A stretch of 64,000 nt of DNA, from positions 62,001 to 126,000 of the forward strand of contig JAMAHW010000031.1 in NCBI GenBank assembly GCA_023627715.1, given 5' to 3'. The notes under the pieces were generated by a model. The model was not told where the DNA came from and ran no database searches. It worked only from the letters and a program-made list of their open reading frames with translations. This document shows positions 36,182 through 46,110 of the stretch, piece after piece. Position numbers and translations under genes: made by a program. Origin of the DNA: Periconia sp. R9002 (Eukaryota > Ascomycota > Dothideomycetes > Pleosporales > Periconiaceae). Position 1 is the stretch's first letter; each line of letters opens with the position of its first letter.

Positions 36182-36953
36182 ATGGCACCTCGGTCTTACA
36201 GCAAGACGTACTCCGTCCCTCGTCGCCCCTTCGAGAGCGCTCGTCTGTACGTACTCCCATGGCCACTGTCTCCGAGTTTTACTCGATTCATGTCTGGGAT
36301 GGTTAGTTAATTGCTTCGCAGTGACACGGAATTGAAGCTTGTTGGCGAGTATGGTCTGCGCAACAAGCGTGAGGTCTGGCGCGTCCAGTTGACTCTCTCC
36401 AAGATCCGTCGTGCTGCCCGGTGAGTATAAAGGACCTTCCTCAGCGCAATTGCGCGAGAGTGAACATACTAACGTGTGTTCCAGTTCGCTCTTGACCCTC
36501 GACGAGAAGGACCCCAAGCGCCTTTTCGAAGGTAACGCCCTCATTCGCCGTCTCGTACGTGTCGGTGTGCTCGATGAGTCCCGCATGAAGCTCGATTACG
36601 TGCTCGCCCTTAAGATTGAGGATTTCTTGGAGCGCCGCCTCCAGACCTGCGTCTACAAGCTCGGTCTTGCCAAGTCCATCCACCACGCCCGTGTCCTTAT
36701 CCGCCAGCGACACATCCGGTGAGCCTGTTCGAATAATAAATGCCGCGTAAACACGTAGCTAACTTTCCACAGCGTCGGCAAGCAGATCGTCAATGTGCCC
36801 TCCTTCATCGTCCGTCTCGACTCTCAGAAGCACATTGACTTTGCCTTGACCTCTCCCTTCGGTGGTGGCCGCCCTGGCCGTGTCAGGAGAAAGAAGGCCA
36901 AGGCCGCCGAGAAGGGTGGTGACGACGATGCCGGTGACGAGGACGAGGAGTAG
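36182..36953 (+). CDS. RPS9: 40S ribosomal protein uS4 (S9)
   Basis: Four exons, 36182-36246, 36322-36420, 36485-36718 and 36773-36953, give 192 aa, the expected size. It starts [20 protein letters not shown] and contains the S4 RNA-binding core [20 protein letters not shown] and [20 protein letters not shown]. It ends with the basic KAKAAEKGG stretch and an acidic tail. It is a primary-binding protein of the small subunit, involved in decoding accuracy. The ATG at 36182 is chosen because the conserved N-terminus begins there; the frame is open further upstream but without conserved sequence. Confidence 0.96.
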
Positions 36954-37621
36954 ATTCTGCGTCTTAAAAATTGATTAGGGATGGATGATGGGCGTTGGTC
37001 ATGACGGGATGATTTCTCTAAGCGGTCATACTGCCTTGCATTTCGGCTTCAAAGCCTGGGTTCGGAACAATGGATAGTCTGCACGCAAATGTGTAGCACC
37101 ATTCTGCTCAAAAATATTAAAGTGCCACCATCTGCCAGTCTGCAAACGTGCAACTCCAAAGTGATTGTGACTCTTCTGTTTCGTCTTGTCCTCTCGTAAC
37201 ATATGTCGGGTCTAGACTCTTACCACACTTCAAATGTTGCCATGAGAGTGGAAAATGCATTCAAAAGTTGAGCTTTACTTTTTGTGTAATGAACACCCAG
37301 GCTCTTGAAATAGCCAGGTAGTGATCACAATGCAACGTAGAAGCGTGAATTTGACCATTTTTCCCAACTTCCATTATCTTCTAAGAACCATTATACTAGT
37401 TGGTAGTTCATCCAAAGACATCATTACTGGAAGAATCCAGTGGATTTGGTCTATCGCCACTCCATCCGAGCGACAAGCAGTGATTGGCTGCCTAGCCGAA
37501 GGTCTTGGCACTGGCCACAACGAACTTCACTCGGCTCACTCTACTTTGCCTTGCCCCCCTTCAACGCCATTCGCACGCCGACGCCGGAAATCCCAGACAA
37601 GCATCACCAAAATCTATCACA
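36954..37621. promoter_or_regulatory. Intergenic region upstream of eS27
   Basis: 668 bp between two ribosomal protein genes on the same strand. A reverse CCAAT motif (ATTGG, 37483-37487) lies about 135 bp before the eS27 start, next to TAGCCGAAG, a weak relative of the 12-mer seen upstream of eL21 and uS4. No other gene is supported. Confidence 0.45.
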
Positions 37622-38142
37622 ATGGTGAGTCCTATGCCTCCAGAGGCCGCCAGCTGCTGCCAGAAGTCATGATACGATGGCATACACGCCTCCTATTGCG
37701 CTTCAGCGGAGCCCTCGTGCCTTCAGCGGCTGTCGCCCTCTCCACTGTATTGAGTGAAGATTTTTGCTAATGCGCAATCTCAGGTTCTCGCAGTTGACCT
37801 CCTCAACCCCAGCCCGGCCGCGTACGCTTTGTTCCCTTCCACGCTTTTAAAGATGGGCACAGCTGACCTTTGAATACAGCGAGGCCAAGAAGCACAAGCT
37901 CAAGACTCTGGTCCCCGCCCCCCGATCCTTCTTCATGGACGTCAAGTGCCCCGGCTGCTTCACCATCACCACCGTCTTCTCACACGCAAACACCGTCGTC
38001 GTCTGCCAGGGCTGCTCGCAGGTGCTGTAAGTGGTGGATTATCTCTGTTACATAGGAACTTGGGCTGATGAGGTTTTTTAGGTGCCAACCTACCGGTGGC
38101 AAGGCACGATTGACTGAGGGCTGCTCTTTCCGAAGGAAGTAG
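37622..38142 (+). CDS. RPS27: 40S ribosomal protein eS27
   Basis: Four exons, 37622-37624, 37784-37821, 37880-38026 and 38082-38142, give 82 aa, the exact eS27 length. Exon 1 is only the ATG; a 159-bp intron (ATG-GTGAGT...CTCAG) follows directly. The protein reads [20 protein letters not shown], then the zinc-binding core [19 protein letters not shown] and VCQGCSQVL, ending [10 protein letters not shown]. The four Cys of the zinc ribbon are all present. It is a small-subunit protein. The gene is easy to miss because no exon has a useful open frame from its own start. Confidence 0.95.
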
Positions 38143-39030
38143 ACGATTCGATGGGTGATTGATGACCGGAGGATGATGGTTTACGACGACAATGAGGGGT
38201 TAGGAAGGTAGATCTCATTGGTTCCGATCGACTCGACTGCGGATAGAAGAGGGATCTTTCGACTCGAGTCAAGTCAAAAATCAAAAACGGGAGTTCCGGA
38301 TATCTAGCGTTGATCTCGCCAACCCTTTTCTCAGTCACATTTTCCTTATGTTTGGCATGCGTTTCTACAGCTTTCATGTACATGCATGTGGGAGGCGAGA
38401 TGGCATTTCAGAGCTCCGGATCAGACATCTGAGAGCGAGGACCGGTTTGCGAATCGAGGATGCCTCTGCGTGCAACGGTCCTTTGTAAAATGGAAAAAAC
38501 CAGTCCTTCACATTCGCTCTCATTGCCACCAAGTGTTCTTCCCTTCTCATGTAATCGAGCACTAGGCTCAGCGTGATAATATCTTTCCGTTATTCCATGT
38601 TGATATGTACACACCGCTCTGTAAACTGCATGTGTGGACTTGCATCGTGACATCTACTGCCACCAAAAGCCCAAAGAGGAAGTGCAGGCCTTGGCCGCAG
38701 ATTTACTAACCGAGAGCGTAACTATAACCGCGGCTCTCGAGTCCACTCTGAACGACAAATGTACACGGTCCGCATGACTTTTTCTCTCGTTTCGCCGACC
38801 TCCGATAACTTTGAACCAGCAGGTGGAGCATCAAGAGAACGATATAATCCGACCCCCAGCCCAGTCCGATCACAGCACGGTCCCCCAGCTATCCTGCAAG
38901 ATTTTATTGGAAAACCACCCACCACTCACGTCATTCAATTCTCCGCGGCGGTGCAAAAGGATCCCACTGAATCAGCGCCCACCCTTGCACGAAAAAACAA
39001 GCCTAGGAACCATAAAAGAGTAGAAAAACC
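38143..39030. promoter_or_regulatory. Intergenic region upstream of deoxyribose-phosphate aldolase
   Basis: 888 bp containing the eS27 3' region and the aldolase promoter. A TATA-like CATAAAAG occurs 19 bp before the ATG, too close to be a convincing core promoter. No further gene is supported. Confidence 0.45.
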
Positions 39031-40439
39031 ATGGCATCATCAACTACCCCAACCGATTCTGAGATCTACATCTCCACTTTCCTAGCCGACAACCCGGACT
39101 TGGATAAAGAGCTTGGGGACGTGTCTGTCATGACGGATCGCTATACCAACGCGGAATGGGCTGTCCAGATTGCTGAGACGCAGAGGAACGTGCTGCGCGA
39201 GGTTGAAGAGAGGGGAAAGCCTGGTGGGAAGGGTTGGGCTTATGACGTTCCCAAGACGGCGAGTGCCGAGTTTGCTCAGACGATTGATCACACAGTTTTG
39301 AAGTTGGATGTTAAGAAGGAGGGCATTGATGCGCTTTGCAGCGAAGCCAGGACCGAGGGGTTCAAGGTATGTTGCTATCTTTCATGCGGCAGAATAGAAA
39401 GGAATGATTCAATTCCATATATTTTCAAGTATAGAACGCGAACTCTTGGAACGATTCAACCTGATTGAGCAACCGCGGGCCCTATATCACATACAAACTC
39501 CAGATCGCTGACCGTTTACAGAGCGTATGTGTGCGTCTTCCCTGGGTCCAACGCTGCGTCTCGAATCTCAAAGGCTCCCCCGTCGTCGTAGCCTGCGTCG
39601 TCGGCTTCCACGAAGGCACTCAAGACACGTACTTCAAGCTGCGCGAAGCCCGCGCCGCCGTGGCCGCAGGAGCTGCCGAACTCGACATTGTCCTCAACCA
39701 CAGCATCCTCACCCGTCACAACCCGCGACCAGGATCCCCAACCTCCACAACCACCACCACCTCCTCATCCCGCCCGCAACCCATCGCCCGCGACTCCACA
39801 GCCGACTCTCTAACCGCCGCCAACACGGCCGCCAACTCGCGCCCACCCCCCGGCGGCGTCGCGACCAGCGGCCCGTACTCGCTCGCCTCACCCACCTCGA
39901 CCAGCACCACCAGCGCCGGCGACGACGAAGACTCGTCCATCCCAGACTACTCCTCCATCTACCGCGAACTCGCTTCCCTCCGCTCCCTATGCCCCACCCC
40001 CACCGTCCTCAAACTCATCCTCGAAACCTCCCAACTCACCCCGGCCCAAATCCTCGCGGCCTCGCACCTCGCGGCCGCTGCAAACATCGACTTCATCAAG
40101 ACTTCCACGGGCTTCAACGGCCCCGGCGCTACGCTCCCGAATGTCCAGCTCATGGTGGCTGCGGCGGAGTACCTGTCCACCAAGACGCCCTCGAACAATG
40201 GCAGCCCCGTCCGCGGGGGCGGCCGCAAGATGCAGGTCAAGGCGAGCGGTGGCATCCGCGATCTGGCCGCCGCGAAGAAGATGCTGGCTGCCGGCGCGAC
40301 GCGGTTGGGGACGAGCTCTGGCGTGTGGATCATGCAGGAAGGAAGGAAGGTGTTGGAGGAGGGTGGGAGTGAAGAGGCCGCGGCGAGACCGCCTGCTACG
40401 AGGTTGTATACGGATAATAGCATTGAGGGCGGGTATTAG
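39031..40439 (+). CDS. Deoxyribose-phosphate aldolase with a large low-complexity insert
   Basis: Two exons, 39031-39366 and 39522-40439 (155-bp intron GTATGT...TACAG), give 417 aa. The enzyme cleaves 2-deoxyribose 5-phosphate to glyceraldehyde 3-phosphate and acetaldehyde. The TIM-barrel active site is intact: Asp167 in AAELDIVLN, the Schiff-base Lys305 in DFIKTSTGF, and Lys352 in VKASGGIRD. Typical DeoC proteins have about 220-280 residues. Here a stretch of about 80 residues rich in Ser, Thr, Pro and Ala (about 176-255) sits between the barrel strand carrying Asp167 and the next helix, and there is an N-terminal extension of about 85 residues. The frame stays open in several phases across the insert because of its high GC content. 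The enzyme is probably cytosolic. Confidence 0.88.
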
Positions 40440-41806
40440 AGGGGGGTTTTTTTTGGTGGGAGATGAATGAGTTCAAAGCACTAATTAAAAAATCCCAGGG
40501 GAAATATACATGTATCATGTATACTCATTCGCCACCTTTTTTTACATTAGCATCAATTGGCATAGGCATACATACCTAGGTATGAATAGATAATTCCTTC
40601 CCTCACGCGCGTCGTCGTGCGTAAAGCGGTTCAACATAAAGCGTGCATTCATCTTCTGGATTCGAGATTGGGGATAGGCACGAGATGCCTTACACACACA
40701 TATGCAAGTATTACACATATGTATGTATGCTCGGTCACGCATCACCTTTATATTCATTCTTATATGAGTATTCACTGCGGCCGGTCCACATATGTGTTCT
40801 GTACGCACCATTTCAAACACTCCAAAATAAGAGGAACAACTCACATCACAAGCACGCACGCACGCATCCATGACAACACAGTACTTCCTCTATTCATTCA
40901 TAACGCACACATTTCCTTCTTCCCTTTCATCATCATCCCGCCATCCGTGACCAACCGGACCTTACACCCCCGAACTATATCACACATCTCTGAAAAAAAG
41001 GGGGAACATCCAAATGACGAACAAGGGAGCAAGAACTTTCAACATAAGAAACAAAAGCGTTCAAGAAGAACCGTCCACCGCTATGTACCAACGACGACTT
41101 TTACTTCACCGCTGCGCTCGAAGATGGAAGAGCGCACCAACGAACGCAGCGGGCTCTCACAAAGACAAGGGGGGAAGAGAAACCATGATAAAAAGAACAA
41201 TTACAAGCAAGTGGAAAGTTATGCATAAAGAGAAAAAGGGGAGCGTGGATCGAATCATATATGGAGAAAGGTAAGAAGGAAAGAAGAGAGGATGGAGTAT
41301 GTGAGGAGTATGAGGTGGGAATATTCAAGCCAGAGCCAAAAGTCAAAAGGAAGCGTCTGTTCGGAGATCGTTAATCTGAACTGCATCAAAGGGGAAAGAA
41401 AAGGGTAAAGATTAAAGCAAAGGAGGAGAGAGAAACACAAGAGACCCTCCCGTAGAGTCGAGACATAATCAAGGGCATCTCCGCGTCCTCGGCGTACCTA
41501 CATCCCGCATTCAGAGTGTGACGGAAAGCTAAAAGGGAAATTCAAAGTCTCCGCCAAAACTGCGATCTAATGGAGCAAAGGGAGGAAAGGATCGCAGGTC
41601 GTCTACGCAGCAACGCGTCCTTCGGTTCCCCGCCGACTCTTGAGCTGCTACAAGGCGTGGTGACCAGGCGCATATTCAGCATTGCTGCGGGGGTATTTGA
41701 GATGGGAAATGGGGTATTGTAGGTAAAAGATAGGGAAACGCAGGCAATTGCTAGGCCGAGCAGAAAAGTGGTGGCGCCTACAGATTGTGAGAGCACGCGG
41801 ATGCGA
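40440..41806. other. Intergenic region between convergent genes
   Basis: 1.37 kb between the 3' ends of the aldolase and Rho3 genes. It includes a perfect 14-bp palindrome CATACCTAGGTATG at 40571-40584 and an A/G-rich stretch at 41220-41440. Open frames here are compositionally biased and overlapping; none is called. Confidence 0.5.
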
Positions 41807-42824
41807 TTACATCACGGCGCATCCGCTGCTCTTGTCCTTGCCGGTCTTGACGGATAGTGCGACACGTGCGGCTTCGGTAAATGCCTCATTCACGCCCCGG
41901 TTCTTCATGGCCGAGCATTCTTGAGAGCGGTCAGTCAAGGCTTGCAAAGCGGGAAAAGCTAGTGTTACCAAGATATCGCAGGGCCTTGATCCGTTCAGCC
42001 ACCTTGAGACCCTCATCGTATTGGATCATGGGCTTCTCAGGCTGCGCCTCGCCGTCGTCATCCTCGTCGCGTTTCCGCAAATCGCACTTGAGCGCAACCA
42101 ATACCAATTTGACATTGGGACAGTTTTCGGCAATTTCACCAACCCATTTGGTCTCGACGTTTTCTAGAGAATCGGGGGAATCGACCTAGTCCGGAGGTGA
42201 GTAATTCATTGGATAGACCATATCGTGGAAGAGTGAGTTCGCGTACGCTGAAACAGAGCATGATGGCGTGGGTATCATCGTAGCTGAGCGATCGTAACCG
42301 GTCGAATTCTTCTTGTCCAGCAGTATCCCACAAGCTCAACTCGACATGTGTGTTGTCAATGTAGACGTCTGAAAGGATCAATGTCTGTACATGGCGATTG
42401 GTTGCAGAGGATCACAAACCGTGGACATAATTTTCTGAGGATCAAGTCAGCGCAGTCATGGGGAGCGGGTTGCGACAGGCTTACCAAATACTGTAGGCTC
42501 ACTGCACCCAGCAACTGGCGGTTAGTAGGTGTTGGGTATGCGATTGGGAAAGAGGACGGCATACTATACGGTGGGAAAATAGCTGCGCACATGGTTAGCT
42601 TGTGCCCAAAGTTTCATATAACATGTGTGGTGGTTTACCCTCGAGTGAAGACATTCAATAGTGAAGTTTTCCCGCATGCACCGTCACCGCTATGCCGAGT
42701 TGTCAGCACACCTGTATATCCAGGATGATCGCCCTCTCTTTGCCCGTAGGAAGACGACGGATGGAGCGACGTACAGAAGCACTAGCTTGCGTTGCACAGA
42801 CTTTGTTCCACCACAGAGCGGCAT
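41807..42824 (-). CDS. RHO3: Rho-family small GTPase, Rho3 type
   Basis: Eight exons: 42824-42775, 42689-42639, 42582-42565, 42501-42485, 42434-42420, 42368-42247, 42185-41969 and 41919-41807, totalling 603 nt and 200 aa. Every junction has GT-AG ends. Visible motifs are the P-loop GDGACGKTS, switch I YFPTVYEPTVFENY, switch [15 protein letters not shown], the guanine-specificity stretch with LVALKCDL (Thr/Asn-Lys-x-Asp equivalent) and [10 protein letters not shown], and the CaaX box CAVM, whose terminal Met favours farnesylation. The start [14 protein letters not shown] is typical of Rho3, which directs polarised secretion and tip growth with the exocyst and formins. An acidic insert ([13 protein letters not shown]) lies in the Rho insert region. 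Three exons are only 18, 17 and 15 nt long. Confidence 0.93.
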
Positions 42825-44333
42825 CGCGAAGGTGCTGGGAGGATGGGAGCTCGGACGGTGGATTGTTTGGGATGGTCGGCCTGAGCAACGGAGGGGGAAG
42901 CAAGCGGCGTACTCGGGGGTCACAGCGGAGAGGAGGCGGCGAAGTGAAGGGCGAGGAGTAAGCGGGGTGGAAGAGACAAGGTGAGAGGAGGGCGTAGGTG
43001 GTGAGGACTGGGCTGGGAGGACGAGAGGGTTGTTGAAGATGGTGGGTACGGTACAGTAGTAGAGTCCAGAGACAGCGAGCACGGACGAGGCGCTTTGGCG
43101 TTCTCGATCTGGGTCAGTCTGGTCCACGAGCGCCTGATTGGACCGCTTGGCCCCGATTTTCTCCAAATGATTCGCTCGAGCCGGACGGCACCCCAAAAGT
43201 CAAGTGGCGCGATATCGCACGCTTGCGTACTCGAGGCTGCAAGTGTGCGGGTAGTCTATCTCTACTACGGATAAAGAGGAAAGAAAAAGGCGGCGGTGGT
43301 TGATGGTGTCTTGATAGGATGATGGGGCGTGGACAAGAGATAGATAGATAGGAACAGAGACGGAACGAACGACAAAGTCAATTAAATAAGTTCCCCCCAT
43401 CACATTATTGTGAACGTGCATGTGTTCCTATGTATATACCGCGGCGATCCCTAACAGGGCAGGCTCCTGCGACAGCTGGCAATGACAACCGGCCCGCCAG
43501 CACAACAACAACAACCACAACAACATCACCATTATTGTCAATAACAACAACAGCCAATTAATTACCAAACAACCTTCGAGTTTTTCCTTCAGCAATCATC
43601 CCGTCACAGTAGCTCCACCTCTATGGGCCATCATTCACTACATGTATACGACCCCCTGTCCGAGCGGTTGAATAGCACCGACAGCCGAAGATGGCTAACT
43701 ACAGTACCTAGGTACGTACCAAACATCATAACCTCATATGTCAACATGTTAAGCTAATCACTGGTTAGCTCTATCATAGGGCTTTATACCATTACCTGTA
43801 TTTGCTGTTTGAATCTACATGTGATATTCAATAGGTAAGCAACAGGTTCAAGGAATTGGACAAGCTGCCTTGCAACTGCTAACCATGGATGCGAGCGATG
43901 GGCGGCAGCGGACCAGTGAACAATGCGCATGCATCTTTTGACATGGAGAAGGCTGCAGGTGCAGAAATCTAATCTGCTACAATAGTTGGCTCAATCTGCA
44001 AGCGAGAAGGTACATGTACATAGCAGGCGAAGAAGATACATATCATGTACAAGAGTTGTGGTGTTGTGTAGGTAGGTAGAGTGGGATGAGGTAAGAACCC
44101 CCACTAACCGCGCCAAGACCGCGGGGATGGTGGGCCTACGCCTTACACACACGACTAGCAGGCAGCTACATCCCAAACATTGTCACCTTCAAACCTCTCC
44201 AATATTGCTCAACCTACCCCCGCAACCCGATTGAATCACCTGCTCTCCACAAACATTAGCTCTTTTCTCGCCTTCTTGGAGAGGTACTCGAAAAAAATAC
44301 CTACATCCCTAACCTCCATCGCACACCGCCGCC
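42825..44333. promoter_or_regulatory. Divergent intergenic region, Rho3 and CSN2
   Basis: 1.5 kb between divergent genes. It includes a CAA-rich low-complexity stretch (43498-43556) and a perfect 12-bp palindrome GTACCTAGGTAC at 43704-43715. The leader just upstream of Rho3 is G/C-rich. A segment resembling the D-arm of a tRNA at about 43658 has no matching T-arm. No gene is supported. Confidence 0.5.
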
Positions 44334-46110
44334 ATGTCTGACGACGATGATTTCATGCAAGATTCGGAAGAGGAGTAAGATGTTGAGTCCAAGCTGTTCC
44401 TAGCGCACGCTCACAGATGTTAGGTACGACTTTGAGTACGAGGACGACGACGAAGAGCAAGATGGGGATGTCGATGTCGAGAACAAATACTACAGCGCGA
44501 AGCAGTTGAAGGGGGACGACCCCGAGGCCGCAATCGAGGAATTCCTTGCCGTTCCTGCATTGGAGGAGGAGAAGGGTGACATGTATATCTCAAGACGCCC
44601 TTATAAAAATCACGCACAACACTGACATGAACGAAGGGGCTTCAAGAGTCTCAAACAAGCCATCAAGCTAGAGTTCAAACTCGGACGATATGACCAGGTC
44701 CGCATACCCCCAGCCCGAGTCCAATGTCATCCCTTGGCTGACAGTTCTAGGCTGTTGATCATTACAAAGAGCTTCTTACGTACGTCAAGTCAGCTGTGAC
44801 GCGCAATTACTCGGAAAAATCAATCAACAACATGCTTGATTTCATAGAAAAGGCCGCAGAGGATGCCGAGGCTTATCGTTGCATGGAGAAGTTCTACGCC
44901 CTGACGTTGGACACGTTTCAAAGCACGAATAACGAGCGGCTCTGGTTGAAGACAAACATCAAGCTCGCGAGGCTATGGTTGGATAGGAAAGAATACCGCC
45001 AACTGACGGAGAAAGTACGAGAGCTGCACAAGGCATGCCAGAAGGAAGACGGCACCGATGACCCTAGCAAGGGAACGTATTCACTCGAGGTGTACTCGCT
45101 AGAAATTCTTATGTACGCCGAGACGAGGAATAACAAGCGCCTCAAGGTGGGATTCCTTTACCCGAATCATGCTAAGCATGCATACTAATATCCTGATGTT
45201 ACCAGGCGCTGTACCAGCGAGCACTCAAGGTGAAATCCGCGGTTCCACATCCCAAGATTATGGGAATCATCCGAGAATGTGGCGGCAAGATGCACATGAG
45301 CGAAGGTAGGATCTGGGCTCTAGACCCCCCCGCCAGGATTGGATCTAGTGACTAATGGGCCACGCAGAGAATTGGAAGGGTGCACAGAGTGACTTCTTTG
45401 AAAGTTTCCGAAACTACGACGAAGCAGGCAGCCTCCAACGAATCCAGGTCCTCAAGTATCTTGTACTCGCGACCATGCTGTCGGGATCGGACATCAATCC
45501 TTTCGATTCGCAGGAAACCAAGCCCTACCAGAACGATCCTCGTATTTCCACCATGACGGATCTAGTCAATGCCTACCAGCGCGAAGATATTCACGAGTAC
45601 GAGAAAATCCTGCAAAATAACCAGGATCTGCTCGAGGATCCCTTCATCGCCGAGAACATTGACGAGGTGACGCGGAACGTGCGTACCAAGGCTGTGATCA
45701 AGCTTGTTGCGCCGTATACGTTTTTCACTCTGGAATTCATCTCGAAACAGCTCAAAATCTCCCTTCCCGAAGTCCAGGAAATCGTGGGATTCTTAATTGT
45801 AGACAAGCGCCTCCGCGGCAAGATCAACCAGCAGACCGGGACGGTGGAAATCGAGAGTAGCACAGACATGGATCGGGTGCAAGCAATGAAGGAATGGAGT
45901 GCAGCAATTGGGTCGTTGTGGGCCACGGTGTTGAACGAAGGCGAGGGATTCAAAGCGGACGAGAGCGGTTCGCATTTCTCCGCAAGCGGCGATCCGGGCA
46001 TGGTGCAGCGAGGGAGGTTCGACATGAACGGTCTAGGAGGGGGTCGGAGTGGACGAGCAGCCAAAGGCAAGGGCCCGGGCAGGCTAGTCGTAGGTGGAAG
46101 CAAAGCATGA
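44334..46110 (+). CDS. CSN2: COP9 signalosome complex subunit 2
   Basis: Six exons, 44334-44374, 44424-44582, 44637-44697, 44751-45146, 45206-45305 and 45368-46110, total 1500 nt and give 499 aa. The N-terminus [19 protein letters not shown] is the acidic start typical of CSN2. TPR-like helices follow ([40 protein letters not shown]), then the PCI domain (residues about 300-430, with [20 protein letters not shown] and [12 protein letters not shown]). The C-terminal 50 residues are Gly-rich. CSN2 contacts cullin-RING ligases so that CSN5 can remove Nedd8; in Aspergillus the complex governs development and secondary metabolism. Exon 2 splices out via GTATAT, giving Met where most relatives have Trp (KGDMGF). 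The length is normal. Confidence 0.93.

Noticed and set aside
39527..40372. 281-codon Arg/His-rich frame overlapping the aldolase
   Set aside because: It is a second frame of the GC-rich aldolase exon with highly skewed composition; the in-frame DeoC active-site motifs decide the real frame.
43650..43700. tRNA-like segment (GTCCGAGCGGTTGAA)
   Set aside because: It resembles a tRNA D-arm/A-box, but no matching GGTTCGANNCC T-arm or acceptor stem is found within 100 bp.
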